Shown: piece by piece, positions 48,578 to 59,499 of the stretch
How the letters are laid out: every line of letters starts with the position of its first letter
Numbering within the stretch: the stretch's first letter is position 1
NCBI RefSeq assembly: GCF_001945395.1
Contig: NZ_MSXV01000044.1
Location: forward strand, 138,313-202,312
Direction: 5' to 3'
DNA length: 64,000 nt
DNA from: Pseudomonas sp. PA15(2017)
Lineage (GTDB): Bacteria > Pseudomonadota > Gammaproteobacteria > Pseudomonadales > Pseudomonadaceae
The notes under the pieces: model-generated
The model's input: the letters and a program-made list of their open reading frames with translations, nothing else
Database searches by the model: none
Told to the model about the DNA's origin: nothing
Program-made: the position numbers and the translations under genes

Positions 48578-48920
48578 TAACCTGTTTGATCGTTCCTCAC
48601 GTCGAGTCGTCGAACCGTCCCGCCGAGGGCGCTCTGCGTCGGCCGTCGTATCCAGCGCGCGGCCGAAGCAGGCGCGGAGCGCCTTTCCCTGAGCTCCCAC
48701 GCTGGAGCGTGGAAGTCATCTTAAAGAGGCTGCTACAAGGGGCGGAAGCGGCCATTGGCGTGACTCGTAGGAGAGGCTTTAGCCCCGAGCTCTTTGTTTG
48801 CCTTGATAAAAAGCTCGGGGCTAAAGCCCCTCCTACAAAAGCCACACATTCACTGACCGCTCCCGCCACTTTGCAGGCAAAGCGCTGAAACCGGGCCGGA
48901 CGATTGTGAAAAGGTTCTGA
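48578..48920. repeat. Composite element carrying a different hairpin family
   Basis: Ends TAACCTGTTTGATC (48578) and, as reverse complement, TCAGAACCTTTTCACAATC (48920) look like diverged versions of the terminal repeats of the other elements, and GGCTGCTACAAGG...GGAAGCGGCCAT at 48729-48755 is the shared flank. The core is a 25-bp stem with one mismatch, GTAGGAGAGGCTTTAGCCCC (from 48768) against its complement ending at 48836, not the GTGGGAGCG type. The 391-bp gap 48578-48968 has no gene. Confidence 0.75.
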
Positions 48921-48930
48921 TACCCAGCTG

Positions 48931-48962
48931 AAAGCCCCTGCACCTCGCGGTACAGGGGCTTT
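48931..48962. terminator. Hairpin terminator beside katE
   Basis: Stem AAAGCCCCTG (48931-48940) with its complement (48953-48962), 12-base loop, then TTTT on the plus strand, six bases from the katE stop. The T-run favours plus-strand reading; on the minus strand it would be weaker. Confidence 0.7.
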
Positions 48963-48968
48963 TTCGCG

Positions 48969-51107
<2,139 letters not shown>

Positions 51108-51299
51108 CAGTATCTCTCCTCGCATGGGTATCGCCCGCCGGATCGATTGATCGGGGGCAACAGCGTCCTCCGCGCTCAGGCAGGCGCGATATGGACGTAT
51201 GGACGCCTCAGGAATGTGAGGCCGTGCCGGAGGGGACGTTCGGGTTATTTAGCGGGGCAGTGCCCTGCAACAAGACGGACGGCACCCGTAGCATGAAAA

Positions 51300-51330
51300 A
51301 AGCCCGGCATGCGCAAGGCATGCCGGGCTT
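51300..51330 (-). terminator. Rho-independent terminator of glgP
   Basis: Perfect 12-13 bp stem AAGCCCGGCATG (51300-51311) with its complement (51319-51330). Read on the minus strand it is followed by TTTTTT (51295-51300 side), 19 bases after the glgP stop. Confidence 0.92.
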
Positions 51331-51348
51331 CTCGTCACGACGCAGCGA

Positions 51349-53805
51349 TCAGTTGTCGATGCCGGACACGTTCCAGATTTCCTTGGCGTATTCGCGGATG
51401 GTGCGATCCGAGGAGAACCAACCGGTGCGCGCGGTGTTGAGCACCGCCGCCTGCCACCAGCGATCCGGGGTGCGCCAGAGGATGTCGACCTTGCGCTGCG
51501 CCTCCCAGTAGGCCTGGAAATCGGCGCAGACCAGAAAGCGGTCATGGGCCAGCAAGCCATCGATCAGCCCGCTGTAGCGACCCGGATCGTCGGGCGAGAA
51601 CACCCCGGAACGGATCGCCTCCAGTGCGCCGGCCAGCCGCTCGGAAGCCGCCACCTCGGCGCTCATGTTCAGATCACGCCGCGAACGGGCTGCGACCTGC
51701 TGGGCGGTCATGCCGAAGATGAACATGTTCTCGCGACCGATCTGCTCGGACATCTCCACGTTGGCGCCATCCAGGGTGCCAATGGTCAGCGCGCCGTTGA
51801 GGGCGAACTTCATGTTGCTGGTACCGGACGCTTCCAGGCCGGCCGTGGAAATCTGCTCGGAGAGGTCCGCTGCCGGGATGATCACTTCGGCCAGGCTGAC
51901 GTTGTAGTTGGGGATGAACACTACCTTGAGCAGCCCGCGCAAGGTCGGGTCGGCGTTGACGGTGCGGCTGATGTCGTTGGCCAGTTTGATGATCAGCTTG
52001 GCCTGGTGATAGCTGGCCGCAGCCTTGCCGGCGAAGATCTTCACCCGCGGCGCCCAGTCGGTGGCCGGGTCGTTGCGCATCGCCTGGTACAGCGCCACGG
52101 TATGCAGCAGGTTGAGCAGTTGGCGCTTGTATTCATGGATGCGCTTGACCTGCACGTCGAAGATCGCCTGGGTGTCCAGGCTGATGCCCATGCGCTCGCG
52201 CACCAGTTCGGCGAGGGCTCGCTTGGCGTGCTGGCGCTGGGCGGCGAACTGCTTGCGGAACGACGATTTGGCGGCGAACGGTTCGAGCGAGCGCAAGGTG
52301 GTTTCCGGCGTGTCGAGCACGCCCTCGCCCAGCGCGCCGACCAGCAGTTCGGTCAGCTGCGGGTTGGACTGGTACAGCCAGCGGCGGAAGGTCACGCCGT
52401 TGGTCTTGTTGTTGATGCGCTCCGGGTACAGGCGATGGAAATCGCTGAACACGCTCTTGCGCATCAGGTTGGTGTGCAGCGCCGACACACCGTTGATGCT
52501 GTGCGAACCCAGGAATGCCAGGTTGCCCATGCGCACGCGGCGGCCATGGTCCTCGTCGATCAGCGAGATGGAGCGCAGCAGCTCGAAATCGTGGATGTCC
52601 TTCGCGCGTAGCGAATCGATGTGGTACGCATTGATCAGATAAATGATCTGCATGTGCCGCGGCAGCAGGCGCTCCATCAGCGACACCGGCCAGGACTCCA
52701 GCGCCTCGGGCAGCAAGGTGTGGTTGGTGTAGGACAGGGTCGCGGTCGTCAGCTTCCAGGCCTCGAACCACTCCAGGCGATACACGTCGACCAGCAGGCG
52801 CATCAGCTCGGCCACGGCAATCGCCGGGTGGGTGTCGTTGAGCTGGATGGCGACACGATCGGGCAGCGAATGAATGTCGAGATTCAGCTCCAGGTGCCGG
52901 GCGATCAGGTCCTGCAGCGAGGCGGACACGAAAAAGAACTCTTGGCGCAGACGCAACTCCTGGCCAGCCTCGGTGCTGTCGGCCGGATAGAGCACCCGGG
53001 AAATACTCTCTGCCTTGACCACATCGGCGACCGCGCCGAAGTGATCACCGGCGTTGAAGCGCTCCAACTGCAGATCTTCCTCGGCCCGGGCACGCCACAG
53101 GCGCAGTGTGTTGACGCTGGAATGGCGCCAGCCGACCACCGGGGTGTCATAGGCGATGGCGCGCACCTGCTCGTTGGGGTGCCACTCGTGGCGCGAGATA
53201 TCGGCGGATTCGGCCAGGTTCACCACGCTGCCGCCGAAGCCGACGCTGTAGCTGACTTCCGGGCGCTCGAACTCCCAGGGGTTGCCGAAATCCAGCCAGG
53301 TTTCGGTGTGCTCCTGCTGCCAGCCATCGACCACCACCTGACGGAACAGGCCGTGCTCATAGCGGATGCCATAACCGTGGGCGGCGATGTTCAGGGTCGC
53401 CATGCTTTCCATGAAGCAGGCGGCCAGGCGACCCAGGCCACCATTGCCGAGGGCGGCATCGGGCTCCAGGTTACGAATCTGCTCGAAGTCCACGTCCAGC
53501 TGGGCCAGCGCTTCGCGAGCGGTATCCAGCAGGCCGAGGTTGCTGAGGTTGTCGACCAGCAGGCGGCCGATCAGGAACTCCAGCGAGAGGTAGTAGACGC
53601 GCTTCTGCTCCTGACGGTCGACCTGCAGGGACGCGTCTTCCCAGTGATCGACCAGATGATCACGAGCCGCCAGGGCGACCGCCTCGAACCAGTCGTGGGC
53701 GAAAGCGTTGCCCGGGTCCTTGCCCACCGAGTACCTGAGCTTGGCCAGGATCAGTTGTTTGAAAGTATCGACGGTGTCTGTTGCTTTCACTGCTTCCTCG
53801 GCCAT
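51349..53805 (-). CDS. glgP: Glycogen/maltodextrin phosphorylase
   Basis: An 818-residue GT35 phosphorylase that releases glucose 1-phosphate from non-reducing ends. Recognisable parts are VYYLSLEFLIGRLL, EPDAALGNGGLGRLAACF, the NKTNGVTFRRWL segment and the PLP-binding lysine in ASGTSNMKFALNGALTIGTL. Length is normal. It sits between katE and a DUF2513 gene, followed by a strong terminator and probably transcribed alone or with the upstream small gene. Works with GlgX and MalQ in glucan breakdown. Confidence 0.95.
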   Translation of the reverse strand: MAEEAVKATDTVDTFKQLILAKLRYSVGKDPGNAFAHDWFEAVALAARDHLVDHWEDASLQVDRQEQKRVYYLSLEFLIGRLLVDNLSNLGLLDTAREALAQLDVDFEQIRNLEPDAALGNGGLGRLAACFMESMATLNIAAHGYGIRYEHGLFRQVVVDGWQQEHTETWLDFGNPWEFERPEVSYSVGFGGSVVNLAESADISRHEWHPNEQVRAIAYDTPVVGWRHSSVNTLRLWRARAEEDLQLERFNAGDHFGAVADVVKAESISRVLYPADSTEAGQELRLRQEFFFVSASLQDLIARHLELNLDIHSLPDRVAIQLNDTHPAIAVAELMRLLVDVYRLEWFEAWKLTTATLSYTNHTLLPEALESWPVSLMERLLPRHMQIIYLINAYHIDSLRAKDIHDFELLRSISLIDEDHGRRVRMGNLAFLGSHSINGVSALHTNLMRKSVFSDFHRLYPERINNKTNGVTFRRWLYQSNPQLTELLVGALGEGVLDTPETTLRSLEPFAAKSSFRKQFAAQRQHAKRALAELVRERMGISLDTQAIFDVQVKRIHEYKRQLLNLLHTVALYQAMRNDPATDWAPRVKIFAGKAAASYHQAKLIIKLANDISRTVNADPTLRGLLKVVFIPNYNVSLAEVIIPAADLSEQISTAGLEASGTSNMKFALNGALTIGTLDGANVEMSEQIGRENMFIFGMTAQQVAARSRRDLNMSAEVAASERLAGALEAIRSGVFSPDDPGRYSGLIDGLLAHDRFLVCADFQAYWEAQRKVDILWRTPDRWWQAAVLNTARTGWFSSDRTIREYAKEIWNVSGIDN

Positions 53806-53823
53806 GCGGGTTCGCTCCCTGAA

Positions 53824-54222
53824 TCAGTTGTAGACGTGGCCGTTGTGACCCTCTTCGGTGCCGCGGCTGGCGGCAAACAACATCGAGTCGGCGGTCGGCG
53901 CGTTCTTCAGACCTTCATAGGTGATGCCGCCGGCGCGGGCCTGCAGAAAGGCCTTCTTGGCTTCCCAGAGCGAATCTTCGCGGATGCCGTCGAGCAGATC
54001 ATGACCGGTCAGGGTCAGGCCGTTGGCGATGGACACCGGCGCGCCGTTCCACGGATGGTGCTGGGAGCACTCGATCAGGTTGGCCTGGCACATCAGATGA
54101 ATATGGTAGCTGACCGATTCGGCCGTGTGCTCGCCGACCTGCTGCGGATAAAAGTGGTGCCCTGTTTCCAATGCTTCGATGTGCAGCAGCAGTTCACGGA
54201 TCAGTTCCCAATCACGTTTCAT
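53824..54222 (-). CDS. DUF2513 family protein
   Basis: A 132-residue DUF2513 protein: the opening KRDWELIRELLLHIEALETG, the YHIHLMCQANLIE strand-helix and the LTLTGHDLLDGIREDSLWEA block fit this winged-helix-like family of unknown function. The second of two close ATGs (54222) is chosen because GAGGAG then sits seven bases upstream; the first would abut it. It lies 18 bp upstream of glgP on the same strand. Confidence 0.82.
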   Translation of the reverse strand: MKRDWELIRELLLHIEALETGHHFYPQQVGEHTAESVSYHIHLMCQANLIECSQHHPWNGAPVSIANGLTLTGHDLLDGIREDSLWEAKKAFLQARAGGITYEGLKNAPTADSMLFAASRGTEEGHNGHVYN

Positions 54223-54455
54223 CGTCATCTCCTCGAATAAGGTTCAGCGGCTGGCGGGCGCATGCCAGAGCTTGGCGCGCCCTGCCCCAAAAGCACTTAG
54301 CAATGAGTACGGCACCCGAAGGAGAGTTCAATTCGTCTGCCCAATTGCCGACGACCACTCATCCAGCCTCCTGAACTCGACATGCGGACGGCCTGCCACA
54401 GGGATATCGGCCAATGCCTTTCTGACCAAGTGCCGTTCTGACGAGGAGCCACGAC

Positions 54456-54833
54456 ATGCCACGTGGAAGCAAAGACAAGTATACCGCGGCCCAGAAGCGC
54501 AAGGCGGCGGCCATCGAAGCCAGCTACGAGGAACGCGGCATCCCTGAAGACGAGGCACGCGCCCGGGCCTGGGCCACTGTCAACAAGCAGTCCGGCGGCG
54601 GCGAACGGGCCGGCGGCTCGGGGCGTGAAACCAGCGCCAGGCAGAAGGCCAGTGCCCGCAAGGATTCCGCCCGCCAGGCAGCCGCCAGCCGACGCGGCGA
54701 GGTGCATCCCGACCGCCCCCTCGACGAACAGAGCAAGCGGGAACTGTTGCACTTGGCCCGCGCCCGGCAGATCAGCGGACGTTCGACGATGCGCAAAGCC
54801 GAATTGCTCGGCGCCCTGAAGAAAGCCTCTTGA
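54456..54833 (+). CDS. Small basic protein with Rho-N/SAP-like C-terminus
   Basis: A 125-residue basic protein. N-terminal helix-rich part (KYTAAQKRKAAAIEASYEER, GIPEDEARARAWATVNKQSG) is the pattern found in proteins often annotated as plasmid stabilisation protein; the C-terminus (RELLHLARARQISGRSTMRK, AELLGALKK) resembles a Rho N-terminal or SAP-type DNA/RNA-binding helix-extended loop. A Gly/Ser/Ala-rich linker separates them. Good AGGAG eleven bases upstream. Role unknown; nucleic-acid binding is likely. Confidence 0.75.
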   Translation: MPRGSKDKYTAAQKRKAAAIEASYEERGIPEDEARARAWATVNKQSGGGERAGGSGRETSARQKASARKDSARQAAASRRGEVHPDRPLDEQSKRELLHLARARQISGRSTMRKAELLGALKKAS

Positions 54834-54844
54834 TAGGAGCTCCC

Positions 54845-55105
54845 ATGCCTGCACACGACAGCAAACACAGTGACACCAACCTGGCCCCCATGGAGCGGGT
54901 AATCTCCATCGCTGGCGGCGCACTGTTGATTCGCAAGGGGCTGGCCATTGGCGGCCTGTTCGGGCTGACCGATATCGCCGCCGGCGCGTTGGGCATCTTT
55001 CGCGGGGTGACCGGAATCTGCCCGGCCAAACGGCGCATGGCGGCGCGTGGCAGGGCCGCCACGCTCAAGCGTCTGCCGCCACCGCAGCGCCTGTTAGGCC
55101 AGTAA
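54845..55105 (+). CDS. DUF2892/YgaP-like small membrane protein
   Basis: An 86-residue protein with two short hydrophobic segments (ISIAGGALLIRKGLAIGGLF, TDIAAGALGIFRGVTGICPA). The pattern N...ER..S...G..L...G...G....G....Y.G.TG.CP. matches DUF2892. GGAGC precedes the ATG at 54845. Eleven bp after the preceding gene; converges with the lipoprotein gene four bases downstream. Function unknown. Confidence 0.82.
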   Translation: MPAHDSKHSDTNLAPMERVISIAGGALLIRKGLAIGGLFGLTDIAAGALGIFRGVTGICPAKRRMAARGRAATLKRLPPPQRLLGQ

Positions 55106-55109
55106 TCAG

Positions 55110-55502
55110 TTAGCGATAGGAGCAGATCATCGCCAGGAACTGATTTTCGGTGCTGGTGCCGTAGGGCGCGGCTTCGTCCCACAGCAGCAGTTCGCCATTG
55201 TAGTGGGCGAAATACAGCGCGCCGTCCTGATCGTCGCGCGTGGCGAAGCCGCACACGGCCAGATCATCCCCGGATGCGTTGGCTGCCGTGCCGAACAGCG
55301 AGTCGAATTCGACGCCATCGGCATCGATGGCCGTGAACAGGCTGGCCTTGGCCGCTTCGATAGCGGCTTCACCAGGCGTCACCTGCACCCGGGTCGGGTT
55401 GATCTTGCCGGTCACTGGCGCCTGCAACGCCGGCGGCTTGCCCGGCGTACCGCAGCCGGCCACTAGCAACAGCACGGCGAAACTCGCCATCACGCTCTTC
55501 AT
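55110..55502 (-). CDS. Small uncharacterised lipoprotein
   Basis: A 130-residue predicted lipoprotein. Signal peptide KSVMASFAVLLLVAGCG with lipobox VAGC at residues 14-17. The mature part (TPGEAAIEAAKASLFTAIDA, QFLAMICSYR) matches no family I recognise. The ATG at 55502 is preferred over an upstream in-frame start at 55601 because it gives the signal peptide. Confidence 0.75.
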   Translation of the reverse strand: MKSVMASFAVLLLVAGCGTPGKPPALQAPVTGKINPTRVQVTPGEAAIEAAKASLFTAIDADGVEFDSLFGTAANASGDDLAVCGFATRDDQDGALYFAHYNGELLLWDEAAPYGTSTENQFLAMICSYR

Positions 55503-55691
55503 ATACCGACTCCCTGACCAGTCTGATCGATGCCGCACTAGCGGTGCGGCATTGTATGCCAGAAGCAACTGGCAAGGTGACCGGCGCCGGCCGCAGGCCA
55601 CTCACTGGCGCCGTGCGCTGCCGCTTTGGCTGGCATCGAGCGGACCGGCGCGCTAAATTGCGCCCTTGCCTGCCCTCATCCCGGAGCTTCC

Positions 55692-56141
55692 ATGACCACC
55701 GACGACACCTGCGCCGATCTGCTGCTCGACAACCAGGTGTGCTTCGCCCTGCACTCGACCTCGCTGATGATGACCAAGGTCTACAAGCCGCTGCTCAAGA
55801 AACTCGGCCTGACCTATCCGCAGTACTTGGCAATGCTGGTGTTATGGGAAGGCGACGGCATCACCGTGAGCGAGATCAGCGCACGTCTGCTCACCGATCC
55901 GGGTTCGCTGACCCCTCTGCTCAAGCGCCTGGAGGCCGAGGGCCTGATCGACCGCAAGCGCAGTAGCGCCGACGAGCGCGTGGTGCACCTGCACCTCACC
56001 GACAAGGGCCGCGCCCTGCACGCCGATGCCCGGCAGATTCCCGGCTGCATCCTCGATGCCAGCGCCCAGACGGCCGAGCGCCTCGCCAGCCTTACCGCAG
56101 AACTGACCGCCCTGCGCAAGCAATTGCAGGACAGCCTCTGA
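55692..56141 (+). CDS. ohrR: Organic-hydroperoxide-sensing MarR regulator
   Basis: A 149-residue OhrR. The reactive cysteine is C17 in DNQVCFALHSTS, and the winged HTH covers LTYPQYLAMLVLWE to VSEISARLLTDPGSLTPLLK. A second cysteine, C119 (QIPGCILDA), makes it a two-cysteine type able to form an intersubunit disulfide. The peroxide-oxidised form releases ohr. Located directly upstream of ohr, same strand, 189 bp apart. ATG at 55692 chosen over 55626 because it gives the usual N-terminus. Confidence 0.93.
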   Translation: MTTDDTCADLLLDNQVCFALHSTSLMMTKVYKPLLKKLGLTYPQYLAMLVLWEGDGITVSEISARLLTDPGSLTPLLKRLEAEGLIDRKRSSADERVVHLHLTDKGRALHADARQIPGCILDASAQTAERLASLTAELTALRKQLQDSL

Positions 56142-56237
56142 GCACAGGCGTGCAACCACCAAGCAGTAGCCCGGGTCTAGACTAAGCGTCGTCGAGGCGA
56201 TACAGGTTCGACCCTATTATGATTTTTTGAAAATAAC

Positions 56238-56247
56238 TTGCGCGCAA
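56238..56247. promoter_or_regulatory. Candidate OhrR operator upstream of ohr
   Basis: A perfect palindrome TTGCGCGCAA in the AT-rich 189-bp gap between ohrR and ohr, 83 bp before the ohr ATG. A related AATTGCGCA half occurs near 56284. Assignment is by position and symmetry; I do not recall a matching published Pseudomonas consensus. Confidence 0.4.
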
Positions 56248-56330
56248 AATAAATCACAACTAAAGTTCGCTTCGAGCAGTTGAATTGCGCACTAACAAAC
56301 ATCGAACAAATCAAATACGAGGATTTCACC

Positions 56331-56759
56331 ATGTCGATCGAAACCGTTGCCTACCGCGCCTACGCTGAAGCCACTGGTGGCCGTGAGGGCCGTGCCATTT
56401 CCTCCGACGGCGTGCTGGATGTCGCGCTGACCACACCCAAGGAGCTGGGCGGCGCTGGCGGCCAGGGCACCAACCCCGAGCAGCTGTTCGCTGCTGGCTA
56501 CTCGGCCTGCTTCCTGGGTGCGATCAAATTCGTCGCGGCTCGTGACAAGCACAAGGTTTCGCCGGACAGCTGGATCGAAGGCATCGTCGGCATCGGCGCA
56601 GTGCCCACCGGCTTCGCCATCGAAGTGGAACTGAAAATCACCCTGCCGGGCCTGGATCGTCAAGAAGCCAAGGCGCTGATCGACAAGGCGCACATCGTCT
56701 GCCCTTACTCGAACGCGACCCAGGGCAACATCGACGTGACCCTGACGCTGGTCGAATAA
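56331..56759 (+). CDS. ohr: Organic hydroperoxide resistance protein
   Basis: A 142-residue Ohr thiol peroxidase that reduces organic and fatty-acid hydroperoxides with lipoyl-type reductants. Both catalytic cysteines are present: C60 in [12 protein letters not shown] and C124 in [11 protein letters not shown]. The [20 protein letters not shown] and [11 protein letters not shown] blocks are typical. ATG at 56331 with GAGG eight bases upstream; an earlier in-frame start at 56280 lacks a site. Followed by a strong terminator and expected to be repressed by OhrR. Confidence 0.95.
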   Translation: MSIETVAYRAYAEATGGREGRAISSDGVLDVALTTPKELGGAGGQGTNPEQLFAAGYSACFLGAIKFVAARDKHKVSPDSWIEGIVGIGAVPTGFAIEVELKITLPGLDRQEAKALIDKAHIVCPYSNATQGNIDVTLTLVE

Positions 56760-56773
56760 GCGCCCGCCGCACC

Positions 56774-56811
56774 AACGCAAACGCCCCGGCATGGACTGGG
56801 GCGTTTGCGTT
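56774..56811 (+). terminator. Rho-independent terminator of ohr
   Basis: Perfect 14-bp stem AACGCAAACGCCCC (56774-56787) with its complement (56798-56811), 10-base loop, 14 bases after the ohr stop; only a short T-stretch follows. Confidence 0.88.
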
Positions 56812-56978
56812 TCTGGCCTCAGGCGGCGCGGCGAGGGTCTGAATGAAAGGTCGCCGAGCGAAGGTCAGGCGAGGCAAAAATCGGTAAGGGTGCGGAGTTT
56901 ACGCGCTGTAAATGAGCAGGCCCACTGGGCTGGCACTCCAGCCGATTTTTAACGAAGCATCACCGAGCGCAGGTACTT

Positions 56979-57251
56979 TCATACCGAGCCTTGCAGGTGC
57001 TGGATCGCCCCGCTCCTCCATGCGCTATCGATTACTTCCTGCAGCAGCGGTTGGGCGAAGTAGTGCTCGAGGTCGGCAGGGCTGCGCCAGCGACTGTGCA
57101 ACTGCCAGCGCCGACGATCACGTTGCAGTTCAAACGCCAGACAACCGTCCAACCGGCGTGTTGGCTCCAGCAGGTCACGCAGGTAGCCACCCAGTTCCTC
57201 ACAACGACCAGGAGCGGCTTCTAACACGGTGATGTGGGTTTGCAGGGTCAT
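56979..57251 (-). CDS. Antibiotic biosynthesis monooxygenase-like (ABM) protein
   Basis: A 90-residue dimeric ferredoxin-like-fold protein of the ABM/YgiN family: LQTHITVLEAAPGRCEELGG, LDGCLAFELQRDRRRWQL, WRSPADLEHYF. Members oxidise quinone-like compounds without cofactor or have unknown roles. ATG at 57251 with GGGAGAA upstream. Transcribed alone, away from the composite repeat that begins at 57264. Confidence 0.85.
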   Translation of the reverse strand: MTLQTHITVLEAAPGRCEELGGYLRDLLEPTRRLDGCLAFELQRDRRRWQLHSRWRSPADLEHYFAQPLLQEVIDSAWRSGAIQHLQGSV

Positions 57252-57263
57252 GGTTTTCTCCCT

Positions 57264-57483
57264 GGATCCTGTTCAAAGTCTGGTATGCGCATGAAGCGGC
57301 AGCTACAGGGCAGAAGCAGCCGTTCGCCGATCCCCTGTGGGAGCGCGCCATGCGCGCGAAAAATCGCGAGCATGGACTAGGCTTCCGCGCCCGCTCCCAC
57401 AGGCACTGCGCCGATGTCCGCTCCCGCCATTTAGCAGCCAAAGTCGCCGAACCTGGGCTTGAAAATCATCAACAGGTTCTTGA
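57264..57483. repeat. Composite REP/MITE-like element
   Basis: About 220 bp. Left end ATCCTGTTCAAAGTCTGG, right end (reverse complement) TCAAGAACCTGTTGATGATT. The right arm reads AAAGTCGCCGAACCTGGGCT, the exact reverse complement of the left arm of the element at 36278. The core hairpin is CTGTGGGAGCG ... CGCTCCCACAG (57335-57402). No coding capacity. Confidence 0.8.
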
Positions 57484-57527
57484 TACAGTCGGTGCCGTCA
57501 CGGCGAATTGCCGTGGCATCTGCCCTG

Positions 57528-58265
57528 TCAGTGAATGCTTGCCGTCGGCCGCACCACCAGTTCGCTGACGTCGACGTCCGCCGGTTGCTCGATGGCATAG
57601 GCCACGGCCCGGGCGATGGCTGACGGGCTGATGGCTACCTTGCGAAATTCGCGCATGGCGTCGCGGGCGCCGTCATCGGAGATGCTGTCAGCCAGTTCGG
57701 ATTCCACCACGCCGGGTGACACCAGGGTGACTCGGATGTCGCCACCGACCTCCTGACGCAGGCCGTCGCTGATCGCCCGCACTGCGTACTTGGTGGCGCA
57801 ATACACCGCAGCCGTCGGTGACGCCCGGTAGGCACCAATCGACGCCACATTGATGATCTGCCCGCTACGCCGGGCCTGCATGACCGGCAAGGCTGCAGCG
57901 ATGCCGTGCAGCACGCCGCGGATGTTGACGTCGACCATGCGATTCCACTCGTCCAGCTTGAGCGCCTCGATCTTCGACAGCGGCATCACCCCGGCATTGT
58001 TGAGCAGCACATCGACGCGGCCGTACTCGGCCATGGCGACATCGACGAAGGCCTGCACGTCGGCAGCATCGGTCACGTCCAGGCGACGGGCGATGGCCTG
58101 GCCACCGGCAGCGCGAATGTCCTCGACCAGGCTTTCGAGGCGTTCGACCCGGCGGGCACCGAGCACGACCCGTGCGCCCTTCTCGGCCAGCAAGCGTGCA
58201 CAACCTTCGCCAATGCCACTGCTGGCGCCGGTGATGAGCACGACTTTGTCTTGGATATTGTTCAT
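57528..58265 (-). CDS. SDR family oxidoreductase
   Basis: A 245-residue classical SDR (YdfG-like group). Cofactor loop TGASSGIGEG (residues 13-22), NNAG at about 88-91, catalytic Ser in NVASIGAYRAS, Tyr-Lys in YCATKYAV. NADP preference is suggested by the GARRVERL segment. It is divergent from the AraC regulator at 58539 with direct repeats in between, so probably controlled by it. Likely reduces small aldehydes or ketones; the substrate is not known. Confidence 0.9.
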   Translation of the reverse strand: MNNIQDKVVLITGASSGIGEGCARLLAEKGARVVLGARRVERLESLVEDIRAAGGQAIARRLDVTDAADVQAFVDVAMAEYGRVDVLLNNAGVMPLSKIEALKLDEWNRMVDVNIRGVLHGIAAALPVMQARRSGQIINVASIGAYRASPTAAVYCATKYAVRAISDGLRQEVGGDIRVTLVSPGVVESELADSISDDGARDAMREFRKVAISPSAIARAVAYAIEQPADVDVSELVVRPTASIH

Positions 58266-58432
58266 GGTGCGATCCTCTGGTCAGTGCGGCGAACGGTGCC
58301 GCGATGGGTCCAGAGTAGGAGCCGAGGCCCCTTTCCCGTTAGCCGGATACTGGAACATTCTTGCCTGATCGTGCGGACCTTCATGAAAGCTCAGCTATCG
58401 AGCGCCAAATGCGGGGCATGCAGCACGGACAA

Positions 58433-58470
58433 TTGCCTAATGCTGCGTAACGCTTGCCCAATACTGCGAA
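58433..58470. promoter_or_regulatory. Direct repeats, candidate AraC-type operator
   Basis: TTGCCTAATGCTGCGTA (58433-58449) and TTGCCCAATACTGCGAA (58454-58470) match at 14 of 17 positions and are spaced 21 bp apart, two helical turns, as expected for an AraC-family dimer. They lie in the 273-bp gap between the divergent SDR and AraC genes, about 70 bp before the AraC start. Confidence 0.65.
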
Positions 58471-58538
58471 GATCGATGGCCGTGCAGGACGTCTGGGCAA
58501 TTCCCGGATAGGCTTCGCACAAATTCGCGAGTGAGTAC

Positions 58539-59453
58539 ATGATGCAACCCGACCAGCCTGATGACCTGGCCCTTCGCCAACGCGAACTGGCCCACCTGAT
58601 TCAGCAGAACACCCCCACCGAGGGCATGCACGATACCCTTATCGACGGCCTGGGCCTGGCCTACACCACGGCGCCCAGCCTGCCCATGCCGACGCTGTAC
58701 CGGCCGTGCCTGTGCATCATCGCCCAGGGCCGCAAGGAAATTCGCCTGGGCGCCGAGCAGTATTACTACGACCCGCTCAACTATCTGGTGGCCTCGGTCA
58801 CCCTCCCGGTCACCGGCCAGGTGATCGAAGCGACCCCCGAGCAGCCCTATCTGAGCGTGCGTCTGGACATCGACCCGGCAGTGATCAGCGAACTGCTGTC
58901 TGCCGCCGGCCCGATCGGCCTGCCGGCGCCCGGTCCGAGCCGTGCACTGTTCGTCGATAGATTGGACGCGTCGATGCTCGATGCGGTGATTCGCCTGCTG
59001 CGTCTGCTCGAAACGCCCCGCGACGCCGCCATGCTGGCACCACTGGCGCTGCGCGAAATTTTCTATCGCCTGTTGCGCAGCCCCCAGGGCCAGCGCCTGC
59101 GCGAGATCGTCATGGCCGACAGCCAGAGCCACCGCATCGCCCGTGCCATCGAATGGATCAACCGCCATTACGACAAGCCGCTGCGCATCGAGGAACTGGC
59201 CCGCGAAGTGAACCTCAGCGCCTCGACCCTGCACCACCGCTTCAAGGCCGTCACTGCCCTGAGCCCGTTGCAGTACCAGAAGCAGCTGCGCCTGCAGGAG
59301 GCGCGCCGGCTGATGTTCAGTGAAGGCCTGGAAGCGGCCTCGGCGAGCTTTCGCGTTGGTTACGAGAGCCCCTCGCAATTCAGCCGCGAGTACAGCCGCC
59401 TGTTCGGCGCCCCGCCGCTGCGCGACATGCACCGCCTGCGCAATGCAGGCTGA
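58539..59453 (+). CDS. AraC family transcriptional regulator (AraC_N type)
   Basis: A 304-residue regulator with the AraC_N sensing domain (YRPCLCIIAQGRKEIRLGAE, YDPLNYLVASVTLPVTGQVI) and a C-terminal double HTH (PLRIEELAREVNLSASTLHH, SASFRVGYESPSQFSREYSR). This is the YqhC-like architecture, in which the regulator controls a nearby aldehyde reductase; here the divergent gene is an SDR. Two start codons in a row (58539, 58542) are possible. Followed by a REP-like hairpin. Confidence 0.92.
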   Translation: MMQPDQPDDLALRQRELAHLIQQNTPTEGMHDTLIDGLGLAYTTAPSLPMPTLYRPCLCIIAQGRKEIRLGAEQYYYDPLNYLVASVTLPVTGQVIEATPEQPYLSVRLDIDPAVISELLSAAGPIGLPAPGPSRALFVDRLDASMLDAVIRLLRLLETPRDAAMLAPLALREIFYRLLRSPQGQRLREIVMADSQSHRIARAIEWINRHYDKPLRIEELAREVNLSASTLHHRFKAVTALSPLQYQKQLRLQEARRLMFSEGLEAASASFRVGYESPSQFSREYSRLFGAPPLRDMHRLRNAG

Positions 59454-59499
59454 GCGTAAAAGGGCTGCTGGAAGGCAGAGGCGAACATCGATGCAATAC

